Source: Saccharospirillum alexandrii (GTDB taxonomy: Bacteria; Pseudomonadota; Gammaproteobacteria; Pseudomonadales; Natronospirillaceae). From it: DNA of 64,000 nt. The first letter of the stretch is position 1; every line of letters begins with the position of its first letter. Location of the stretch: NCBI RefSeq assembly GCF_004000275.1, contig NZ_RCIP01000002.1:806283-870282 (forward strand), in the 5' to 3' direction. The position numbers were made by a program, and so were the translations under genes. Shown piece by piece: positions 56,594-63,628 of this stretch. Under the pieces are notes generated by a model. That model did not search any database and was not told where the DNA came from. It worked only from the letters and a program-made list of their open reading frames with translations.

Positions 56594-57895
56594 ATGATAA
56601 AAATATCACCCAAGACCTTGCCACTGGTACTTACCCTCTCCGCAACCGCAATGGCGAACCAAGCCACTGCAGCAATGGACTGTGGCAGTGAACCCCTGAC
56701 CTTAAATGCCTACTTTGAGACTGGGTTTCCGCTGCCTACGCAATTAGCCGAAGAATTCAGTCGCCAATACCCAAACGTCAGTTTCGATATCCGGCAGGAT
56801 CAATTTGCAAACCTGATGGAAAACACGCCTCGCCTGCTGTCGCAGGACAACGCGCCTGATTTGATTCGTTTGCCCAGTATCAGCGACCTGGTTGCCAACG
56901 GATTACTCAAAAACCTGGACCCCTATTTCGAAGAATTTGGGTGGGACAGCTTTCCCGAGTCTCAACTGGTGCAAACCCGAGCACATGAAAGCGGTCGCCC
57001 CAGAGGTGTAGGATCACTCTATGCATTAGGCTTGAACTACAGCACAACCGGTGTTTACTACAATACTGAGCTGGCGGAAAGCCTTGGCATGGACACACCA
57101 CCACAGACACTCGAAGAACTAGACAATCTTCTTGCCCGAGCTAAAGAAGCAGGAATACAACCAATACAGCAGTGGAACAAAGGTACCGGTGGCCTCAACT
57201 TTCCACTTCAAAACCTGATGGGCTCCTACAGCGATCCGGAAGCTATAAACGCCTGGATCTTTCAACAGGAAGGCGCGACGATCAACACCCCCGAGAACCT
57301 GGAAGCCGCCAATCACCTTCAGGAATGGATTGAAGCCGGCTATTTTTCACGGGACGTCAACTCAGTCGACTACTTCAATATGATGAGCCGTTTCATTGGG
57401 GGAAATGGCCTGGTTATGTTCAATGGTGACTGGGAGTCAGCCAATCTTCAGGAGCAGATGGGCGACAACGTTGGCTTCTTCCTAATGCCTCCGCTGAACG
57501 CGGGTGACGCCTATGCCACCATGTCGTCACCGCTGACCTTTGGCATTGCCGAGAATGCAGCCAACGCAGACTGCGCAGCCTATTTTCTAAACTGGGTGGC
57601 CACTAACGAAACGGCTCGCCAAATCAACGTTGAAGTGGGTGGCTCAAACCCAGGCGGCCCAGCCAATCTGCAACTGCCAGAAGTGGACGCCGACTCGTTG
57701 ATTTCAACCACATTGGCTGCCAGTCAGACCATTGCTGAAGACAATGGCGCCATGGACTTTATCGCCAATGCCACTGGTGCCATATTCTCAGCCGCCTGGA
57801 CACCCGAACTGCAAAGAATGGTTGGCGGCGTTCAGGATGCTGAAGGGCTGCTCAGCACTGTTCAGGAAGAATACGAAAACCAGTTGTCACGCTAG
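56594..57895 (+). CDS. ABC sugar-binding protein
   Basis: A 433-residue MalE/UgpB-type extracellular solute-binding protein. The signal peptide covers residues 1-27 (ending ATA). The mature protein begins AAMDCGSEPL. Conserved family blocks include QYPNVSFDIRQDQF and FNGDWESANLQEQMG. It feeds the two permeases just downstream. Sugar specificity is inferred only from the neighbouring GH13_18 phosphorylase. Confidence 0.88.
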   Translation: MIKISPKTLPLVLTLSATAMANQATAAMDCGSEPLTLNAYFETGFPLPTQLAEEFSRQYPNVSFDIRQDQFANLMENTPRLLSQDNAPDLIRLPSISDLVANGLLKNLDPYFEEFGWDSFPESQLVQTRAHESGRPRGVGSLYALGLNYSTTGVYYNTELAESLGMDTPPQTLEELDNLLARAKEAGIQPIQQWNKGTGGLNFPLQNLMGSYSDPEAINAWIFQQEGATINTPENLEAANHLQEWIEAGYFSRDVNSVDYFNMMSRFIGGNGLVMFNGDWESANLQEQMGDNVGFFLMPPLNAGDAYATMSSPLTFGIAENAANADCAAYFLNWVATNETARQINVEVGGSNPGGPANLQLPEVDADSLISTTLAASQTIAEDNGAMDFIANATGAIFSAAWTPELQRMVGGVQDAEGLLSTVQEEYENQLSR

Positions 57896-57913
57896 TTTTG
57901 TTACTCAATTCTG

Positions 57914-58846
57914 ATGGTACCTGTAATGACTGTCTATAAGACCGAAAAAAAGGTCCAGAGGCTTTCCCCCTTCCGGGGGGGCCTCAATGCAAATCGGGCT
58001 GCCTGGCTATTTATTGCTCCCGCATTTTTCTTTTACGGTGCGTTCGTTCTCCTCCCAATGGCGATGTCTGCTTATTACTCCCTGCTTAACTGGGATGGTA
58101 TCGGAGCGGCGAGTTTTGTCGGTCTGACAAACTACATCACCGTGGTCACCGATGATGATTTACTACAAATTATTGCCAACGCATTCCGGTTGATTCTGTA
58201 CTTCACGGTTCTACCAGTGATTGTTGGCCTTGCCGTAGCTTCGGTAATACGTAATCAGATGTCAGGTCGATTCGGTACCGTAACCCGAACCGTACTTTTT
58301 ATTCCTCAAGTCATTCCGCTGGTCGCCGCTGGTATCGTCTGGAGTTGGATGTACGACTCAAACGGCGTCATCAATCAGCTCCTAGGTTTTATCGGACTGG
58401 AGAACTGGACCCGTGGGTGGCTAGGTGATTTCACCTATGCGCTGCCTGCTGTGGGGTTGATCGGAACCTGGGTGTTGCTCGGGTTGTGCATGCTACTGCT
58501 GGTCACAGGAATCTCGCGCATTGATGCAAGTCTCTATGAGGCAGCCAAAATGGATGGAGCCAACGCCTGGCATGAATTCCGACACATCACCTTACCGGGA
58601 TTACGCCAGGAGATCGGCGTTTGCGTCACCGTGACTATTATTCAGGCTCTATCCAGTTTTGACATAGTCTATGTTGCCACCTCGGGTGGACCTGGAATTG
58701 AGACCATGGTGCCCGGGCTGGAAATTTACCGCTTGGCGTTTGCTCACCGTGAAGTCGGTCTTGCTTCTGCACTTGGCGTTGTTTTGATGCTACTTGTCTT
58801 GCTGATTGTCATTCCAGTCCAATGGTTTACACGGGAAAAACAATGA
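57914..58846 (+). CDS. ABC sugar permease, MalF/UgpA type
   Basis: A ~310-residue membrane subunit with six predicted helices and the EAA-loop motif YEAAKMDGANAWHEFRHITLP facing the ATPase. RLSPFRGGLNANRAAWLF precedes the first helix. An alternative start at 57926 (MTVYK) is plausible. It follows the binding-protein gene by 18 bases and overlaps the second permease gene. Confidence 0.9.
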   Translation: MVPVMTVYKTEKKVQRLSPFRGGLNANRAAWLFIAPAFFFYGAFVLLPMAMSAYYSLLNWDGIGAASFVGLTNYITVVTDDDLLQIIANAFRLILYFTVLPVIVGLAVASVIRNQMSGRFGTVTRTVLFIPQVIPLVAAGIVWSWMYDSNGVINQLLGFIGLENWTRGWLGDFTYALPAVGLIGTWVLLGLCMLLLVTGISRIDASLYEAAKMDGANAWHEFRHITLPGLRQEIGVCVTVTIIQALSSFDIVYVATSGGPGIETMVPGLEIYRLAFAHREVGLASALGVVLMLLVLLIVIPVQWFTREKQ

Positions 58847-59667
58847 CACAAATTTTTCAGAGAGCATGGGTTGGCAAAGGGTTGATTCTACTGTTGATGG
58901 CCTTAACCCTGCTTCCGTTTCTCAGTCTGTTTACTGCGGCACTGGCACCTGGCGGAACCTACCCTTCAGGCATTGCCTGGCCGGAAGCCCCTCAGTGGAA
59001 TAACTTCGTTCGAGCTTTCGAAGTGGCTGACATTGGCCGGATGATGGTGTCTAGCCTGATCATCGTACTGGGTGTTGTTCCATTGGCGGTAGTGATAGCA
59101 AGTATGGCAGGTTTTGCACTGGCAAAACTGGTACCGACGGGACGTAAATGGCTCTATCTGGTGTTTGTTCTGGGCCTTACATTGCCGTTCGAGTCTATCA
59201 TCACTCCGTTATACTATGAGATTCGAGCACTGGGACTACTGAATACCCGTTTCGCGATTATTCTACCATTGCTCGGGCTATACATGCCTTTTTCTGTGTA
59301 CTGGATGCGAGCGCACTTCATCAATGTGCCACAAGATCTGAGTGAAGCGGCGCAACTGGATGGTGCTGGCTATTGGCGTGAGTTCTGGTACGTACAAATC
59401 CCATTGGCCAGATCATCCATCATGTCGCTGTCGATACTGCTGTTCCTCTGGACCTGGAATCAATTCTTACTGCCCATCGTCCTGGTACAAGACCCCGCAA
59501 AACGGACCATGGCAGGAGCACTGGGTGCTTTCCAGGGCCAGTGGGGTACCGATGTACCACTGCTCAGCGCAGGCTCTTTGATCATCATGGCGCCTACCAT
59601 CATTATCTTCCTGATCTTCCAACGTCAGTTTGTTGCCGCGCTGCTGCAAGGGGCTGTAAAGGGCTAG
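58843..59667 (+). CDS. ABC sugar permease, MalG/UgpE type
   Basis: A ~274-residue membrane subunit with six helices and the EAA motif SEAAQLDGAGYWREFWYVQIPLA. The start at 58843 forms an ATGA overlap with the first permease stop, whereas an upstream ATG at 58822 would overlap more. No ATP-binding subunit follows, so the importer probably borrows a shared MsmK/UgpC-type ATPase encoded elsewhere. Confidence 0.9.
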   Translation: MTQIFQRAWVGKGLILLLMALTLLPFLSLFTAALAPGGTYPSGIAWPEAPQWNNFVRAFEVADIGRMMVSSLIIVLGVVPLAVVIASMAGFALAKLVPTGRKWLYLVFVLGLTLPFESIITPLYYEIRALGLLNTRFAIILPLLGLYMPFSVYWMRAHFINVPQDLSEAAQLDGAGYWREFWYVQIPLARSSIMSLSILLFLWTWNQFLLPIVLVQDPAKRTMAGALGAFQGQWGTDVPLLSAGSLIIMAPTIIIFLIFQRQFVAALLQGAVKG

Positions 59668-59709
59668 GGAAAAACGCCCCGCCTCATGGGCGAGTCAGCC
59701 CGCTCGGGG

Positions 59710-59823
59710 GCTGCAGTGGCCGAGAGGCTGTAACCTGCAAGGGATCTCGTCCGACTCGGGCGCGCCAGACACAAAAAAACCCGTTCGCGGCGGGTTCTTG
59801 CGTTTGCTGCAGTGGCCGAGAGG
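59710..59823. repeat. 18-bp direct repeat pair
   Basis: GCTGCAGTGGCCGAGAGG occurs at 59710-59727 and again exactly at 59806-59823, 96 bases apart. The two copies flank the first terminator hairpin. Confidence 0.75.
59773..59799. terminator. Bidirectional terminator hairpin, copy A
   Basis: AACCCG (59778-59783) pairs with CGGGTT (59791-59796). An A7 run on the left and TTCTT on the right allow function in either direction, including for the rightward ABC operon. Confidence 0.65.
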
Positions 59824-59999
59824 ATGGGCTTAAGTGCATCCATGCACTTGTCCGCTTCGCGGCGCTGGCGCGGCCCCAAACGCTCCTGGCGTTTGGTCGA
59901 CAAAATGACCGGGAGCCATTTTGCACGAGCGAAGCGAGCCCGAAGGGCAGCCTCTAGGGAAGGAGGCTGTCACCTGGAGGTTCTCATCTTATCGCGCTA

Positions 60000-60058
60000 G
60001 GGCGCGCCAGACATAAAAAAACCCGCTCACGGCGGGTTCTTTTATGTCTGGCGCGCCC
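60000..60058. terminator. Long hairpin / terminator, copy B
   Basis: An outer perfect inverted repeat with 19-base arms (60000-60018 and 60040-60058) encloses AACCCG/CGGGTT (60020-60025 and 60033-60038). The right arm ends inside the tRNA-Arg 3' terminus. On the minus strand it would terminate the original tRNA transcript, read as hairpin plus T-run. Confidence 0.7.
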
Positions 60059-60095
60059 GAGAGGATTCGAACCTCTGACCTCTGCCTCCGGAGGC
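60049..60095 (-). other. 3' half of tRNA-Arg(CCG): attachment-site scar
   Basis: On the minus strand the sequence runs from the anticodon loop CTCCGGA through GGCAGAGG, the T-arm GAGGTTCGAATCCTC and the acceptor end GGGCGCGCCA. It matches tRNA-Arg(CCG) 3' sequence, then similarity stops just inside the anticodon stem at about 60095. The 5' half is missing, so no functional tRNA is made here. This is the classic displaced fragment left by a tRNA-targeting integrative element extending rightward. Confidence 0.85.
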
Positions 60096-60446
60096 CAACT
60101 CAGTTTGCGGCGGCAAAGGTTCGTAATCGGTGTTAATAACTATAAATCAACTACTTAGCCGAATTCAACCTCTTTCTAAAACACCTATTAAATAGTCATT
60201 CTAGACGATTAACGCCAATTTTTAGGCACAAGTGATAACAAATTAGTGTCGTCAAAACCGACAGAAATGACCGCCGCCCCTTTGGTAGCCAGCTTAATTC
60301 TCAAAAATTCATGCTAAAAAAGTGTTAACATTTTTTTGTCCGAATTTTGTTAAAAATAATGACTATAACTAAGCTTATTGCTTGATGACCTCGCTGGTTT
60401 TTAACCCAACTGGGAGTCTTCATTCTCGCTAAAGAGGGGGGGGTCC

Positions 60447-60656
60447 ATGAAAAAGAAGGTTTTTACTGAGCAGGCACTATTGGAGGGGCTTGATGCTGAG
60501 GCTGTCCACGCCGATGAACTGGCTAAACTACTCCCGCAAGAGCTGACTCCCCTTGAGAGGCTCAAAGGCTCTGTCTTGAGCTACGAACGGCCCTTCGACC
60601 CTATATGGGGGTATTATTTTGATTCAGATGACGACACCCCGTCTAATTCACGATGA
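60447..60656 (+). CDS. Small acidic hypothetical protein, antitoxin-like
   Basis: A 69-residue acidic protein (pI clearly low from Asp/Glu content) with LERLKGSVLSYERPFDPIWG near the C-terminus. That segment resembles the toxin-binding tail of small AbrB/VapB-type antitoxins, but no DNA-binding fold is obvious, so the resemblance is weak. A run of eight G's lies before the ATG. Its stop overlaps the next small frame (ATGA). Confidence 0.5.
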   Translation: MKKKVFTEQALLEGLDAEAVHADELAKLLPQELTPLERLKGSVLSYERPFDPIWGYYFDSDDDTPSNSR

Positions 60657-60823
60657 GTCGGGAACAGACCCCGTATAGTCACGAGCAATACCAACTCTTT
60701 GCGCTGACGTCAGACCACCTCGTTGACCATAGTGTGCTACGAAGCAACGTTGCCTCACCAACTGCAAAAAAGGTTATTTCCGTCGACTGGACTAGTGTAT
60801 GGATTGGCGGAATTTAACACTGA
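60653..60823 (+). CDS. Short ATGA-coupled hypothetical frame
   Basis: Fifty-six residues starting MSREQTPYSHEQYQLF and ending TSVWIGGI. The ATG overlaps the stop of the preceding gene by one base (ATGA), which suggests translational coupling as in a toxin-antitoxin pair. No family was recognised, and the frame could be a remnant. Confidence 0.3.
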
Positions 60824-61131
60824 AGACCGCCCACGGGGCGAAATAATACAGTTTTTACCGAGCTAATATGCGCGAACGAAAACCGTCGCTTCATTGCAAT
60901 TCGATTATTGCCTCGATGGCTCAGATCGACTTGGGAGGATTCCTGTAGCGCCATGCGCCCAAGGCCTTGAGCGTAACTTGCGACCGGGAAAGCGAATCGC
61001 CGGGCATAGCAAGTCAAGCAAAAGACTTGCTCTATCGGTGCCTGACTGAATAGCCTACCTTGATCTGAACGCTCACAGAAATGCCTGCACCAGGTAAAAG
61101 ATGATCCGTGGAAGGCACCCGCTCCTACAAT
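60824..61131. other. Gene-free stretch before the RES gene
   Basis: About 300 bases with no supportable gene. A perfect 7-base stem GCAAGTC/GACTTGC (61009-61015 and 61024-61030) lies downstream of the leftward RES gene stop. It lacks a T-run on the minus strand, so a terminator role is uncertain. Confidence 0.4.
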
Positions 61132-61815
61132 TCATACTTCGCGGTGCTCATACCGGTGCGAAATGCGATCACCATCCCATATCAGGGTGAAGTGCCCACC
61201 CTGGGTAGCGGGGCCAAGGGCATCAGGGCGCAGCACAGCGAGGCAGTCGCCCCCCTTGGCACGAACGCTTGGGTACTTGATCCCATACTCGCCCTGCTCT
61301 CGCCATTTAGCTGCGAGGGCCTGAGCAGGACCATACCGGCTGGTGTCAGGGTCCAGGCACTCAGGGTATGAATCCTTCGTGATCACACCAAACTCAGTGC
61401 CTTGCTCAGGCTTGGTAATGTATTGGCGCATTGTAATGTCCGTTGGCCGCTCCTTACTGGCTGCCATGAACCGGGCCCGGTGGAACGACACTTCGTCTAG
61501 AGCAACGCGAAGCTCACGGGCGCCGTAATAGACCCCGTACTGACCGTCTGTAAACCGGCTGCCAAACCCGATATGGGTGAACGCGGCCATGATTGGGGTA
61601 TAGCCTGGCCCATACCGGGCCTGATGCTCGGGCACCATCGACACCACCCCGCATTCCTGGCGCAACCGATCGTTGGTGTACCCATCCAGAACTGCCATTG
61701 CCTCGAACTCTGCCGCATCCCTTGCAAAGTCGAACAGTGATACCGTGGGGTAACGTCTCGGTACTAGTCGGTGGATCGGCTGTGGATGCGTCTCTTTTGG
61801 TAGTTCGAGCATCAA
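61132..61815 (-). CDS. RES-domain toxin
   Basis: A 227-residue RES-family protein. The RES pattern appears in RYGPGYTPIMAAFTH, GSRFTDGQYGVYYGARELRVALDEV and a C-terminal GGDCLAVLRPDALGP region, covering the conserved Arg, Glu and Ser positions. RES toxins degrade NAD+ in the cell. The ATG at 61815 forms an ATGA overlap with the upstream antitoxin gene, the standard order for RES/Xre pairs. Confidence 0.9.
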   Translation of the reverse strand: MMLELPKETHPQPIHRLVPRRYPTVSLFDFARDAAEFEAMAVLDGYTNDRLRQECGVVSMVPEHQARYGPGYTPIMAAFTHIGFGSRFTDGQYGVYYGARELRVALDEVSFHRARFMAASKERPTDITMRQYITKPEQGTEFGVITKDSYPECLDPDTSRYGPAQALAAKWREQGEYGIKYPSVRAKGGDCLAVLRPDALGPATQGGHFTLIWDGDRISHRYEHREV

Positions 61816-62201
61816 CCTCTCCAGTAATCAACGAATCGGCGGACGCTTGCCAGCGCCATGAAGTCCCCATTGGTCATAAGCTCACGAGGACGCCGGCCGT
61901 TGAACGGTGGTAGCGCGTTCTCCCGGTCAATCCACGTCATCGCCTGCTGGGAGTCCTCAAACAACACACGCAGCCCTTTATAGATTCCCAGGAGCAATGA
62001 CACCCGGTCACGTACATCACGGCTAACACTGACGTTCTGATGTTGCATGCCCTTGTGCATGGTCGACCGGGGCATATCCCCCAGCACCTTCAGTGTCTCG
62101 GCCTCTGACAGATTGAACTCGCGCTTAAGGCTGCTCACTGCTTGCCAGAGTGCACGGAGCATAACAGCAGGGTCGATCTGACGTTCTTCAACGGCTGCCA
62201 T
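61812..62201 (-). CDS. Xre/MbcA/ParS-type antitoxin
   Basis: A 129-residue antitoxin partner. An N-terminal helical DNA-binding part (LSEAETLKVLGDMPRSTMHKG) is followed by the toxin-binding domain VRDRVSLLLGIYKGLRVLFED, LPPFNGRRPRELMTNGDFMAL and VRRFVDYWRG. This is typical of the antitoxins that neutralise RES toxins. A palindromic site just upstream is a likely autoregulatory operator. Confidence 0.9.
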   Translation of the reverse strand: MAAVEERQIDPAVMLRALWQAVSSLKREFNLSEAETLKVLGDMPRSTMHKGMQHQNVSVSRDVRDRVSLLLGIYKGLRVLFEDSQQAMTWIDRENALPPFNGRRPRELMTNGDFMALASVRRFVDYWRG

Positions 62202-62902
62202 TGGAGACCTCCTTTCCTTGTCTCTATATAGATTGATATCTCAATATAGACATTAATGGAGATACCCGCAACCCCTATCAACCTGCCTAACCCTTATAGC
62301 CCAGTGATTCGGTAATGTGCCATCTCCTAGACGGGGATCAGAAATCAACAATGCTTACTCCTGCCCGGGCATCCTGAAGCTCGGCAACCTGGCTAGCGCT
62401 CAATGACCATAACCTAGTCAATGAGGTACTTTCTTCATCCTGGCCCATAATCTCATTGGTCTCGAGGATTAAGGATTAAGTTGTCGATACCCTCGGGTGT
62501 ATCCACGGATTTGTCATAGCCGGTCCACAGCCAATCGGTGAGCAGTTTCAGGTTCGATGGGTTACTGAGGCTCCCCCCTCGCTCTTATGACAGGTTGTAG
62601 AAGCGGGGTAGCTCTTCTTGCGCATATCAATGACGACCACATCAGTCCAGAACAAACTCCCGCCAGTGATGCCCAGGTTCACCAATATAAAGACCCTGAA
62701 AGGGCCAACCAAAATGCCCCATATCATCTACCACTTCTATTTAAAGTGGTTGTTGGGGGGGCCCGAGAACGAGGCTGGTTACGTTGGCCACTTTGGGGAT
62801 GACCAAATGAAGCGACGCCTTCTACCTCTATATATTTTCATGTACATTCTAAGGGTGTTGTATTTTCACAAACATTGCGGAAAACAATAACGGGTATCAT
62901 TT
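62202..62902. other. Gene-poor stretch with operator and decayed coding traces
   Basis: About 700 bases. It begins with the antitoxin operator. On the minus strand, in-frame stretches such as LLTDWLWTGYDKSVDTPEG (near 62470-62570) are broken by stops, which suggests a decayed gene. A 36-residue minus frame (62448 to 62338) has no supporting signals. A palindrome-like TTTTC/GAAAA lies just before the regulator at 62903. Confidence 0.5.
62223..62250. promoter_or_regulatory. Operator of the RES/Xre pair
   Basis: TCTATAT (62223-62229) and ATATAGA (62244-62250) are 7-base inverted arms, and TCTATATAGA (62223-62232) is itself a perfect 10-base palindrome. The site lies 22-50 bases upstream of the antitoxin start, as expected for toxin-antitoxin autoregulation. 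Confidence 0.6.
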
Positions 62903-63181
62903 ATGTTTAGTGAGCTAAAGGCTTCGCTTGAAGAAGCTGTCGCAATCAAAAACGGGAATAAGGCTGCATCCAGAGAATCCAGGTACGCCATGGTGGAGGT
63001 AAAATCGATTCGATTGCAGCTCGGCGCCTCCCAACAGGAATTTGCAACAGCACTCGGTATTGGCGTTGATACTCTCGAAAGCTGGGAGGTCAAAAGCAGA
63101 CATCCAACCGGGCTTTCCGCTAAGGTATTGGCAACCATACGGGATAATCCAGAATTTTATAGAGCACTCGCCTCACACTAA
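62903..63181 (+). CDS. NadS/HigA2-like HTH antitoxin-type regulator
   Basis: A 92-residue protein with an Xre-type helix-turn-helix (VKSIRLQLGASQQEFATALGI, then VDTLESWEVKSRHP). The N-terminal helix FSELKASLEEAVAIKNG is typical of NadS/HigA-type antitoxins. These usually follow a RelE/HigB toxin gene, but none is recognisable directly upstream. It may be an orphan or a remnant of a broken pair. Confidence 0.8.
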   Translation: MFSELKASLEEAVAIKNGNKAASRESRYAMVEVKSIRLQLGASQQEFATALGIGVDTLESWEVKSRHPTGLSAKVLATIRDNPEFYRALASH

Positions 63182-63628
63182 TGCAGGACTCAACCTGGTT
63201 ACACTCTAGAGCACTGATGAAAAGGTCTTGTGCTTCCTCTGACCTTAAAATCTATCGTGCGATGATGACTTGAACCAGGTTAAAAGGAATCACAGAGAGG
63301 CTAGGAAACCCCATCTGTTTTAAAAACGAGCCAAAGTACACGACCCCTACACTGGAATGACCAAATTCCTGTAACTATTGGTTGATTTTTGATCAAAACC
63401 ACCCTCGCTGACTAGCCACACGCAACAACACGTGACTTTGGCTCGCAATCTGCTGGCCACTGCAAGTTGGCTCAATAGCAATTTCGGCAAATTGTTTTTC
63501 TAAAAAAACCACTGCTACAACAAAGAAAAATACGCAGAAAATTGCCTAATTGCAGAAAAACACGAATTAGGCCGAACACACATCGCATGCGAACGTGGAT
63601 CATAACCCTACTCAACACTTAGGGGGAT
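63182..63628. other. AT-rich gene-free stretch
   Basis: About 450 AT-rich bases with no supportable gene. It should include the promoter for the gene at 63629, preceded by AGGGG. No repeat or operator was recognised. Confidence 0.4.

Larger units (their letters stand above)
59724..60058. repeat. Two diverged copies of a terminator-bearing unit
   Basis: Unit A begins at GAGGCTG (59724-59730) and Unit B at GAGGCTG (59963-59969). Both continue with a related spacer to GGGCGCGCCAGACA (59758 and 60000), an A-run and an AACCCG/CGGGTT hairpin ending TTCTT. Matching order and sequence show a duplication of about 75-80 bases. Confidence 0.7.
59668..60446. other. Non-coding stretch with repeat units, hairpins and attachment-site scar
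   Basis: About 780 bases without a supportable gene. It holds two diverged repeat units, two terminator hairpins, four consecutive stem-loops (59832-59849, 59876-59896, 59901-59923, 59948-59969), and the 3' half of a tRNA-Arg gene. From about 60095 the sequence turns AT-rich and marks the start of the island. Confidence 0.7.

Noticed and set aside
59710-59730. tRNA-Ser/Leu 5' end at the CAGTGGCCGAGAGG block
   Set aside because: No complete cloverleaf or matching 3' half could be built from the sequence.
59664-59926. Arg/Ala-rich minus-strand frames over the repeat units
   Set aside because: They read through repeats and hairpins; their ILSATAA-type motif is simply the 18-base repeat translated.
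61108-61371. Plus-strand frame opposite the RES gene
   Set aside because: Antisense to a well-supported gene and without a recognisable family.
62587-62890. Plus-strand frames at 62.6-62.9 kb
   Set aside because: They overlap in different frames, have no ribosome-binding sites and cross hairpins and G-runs.
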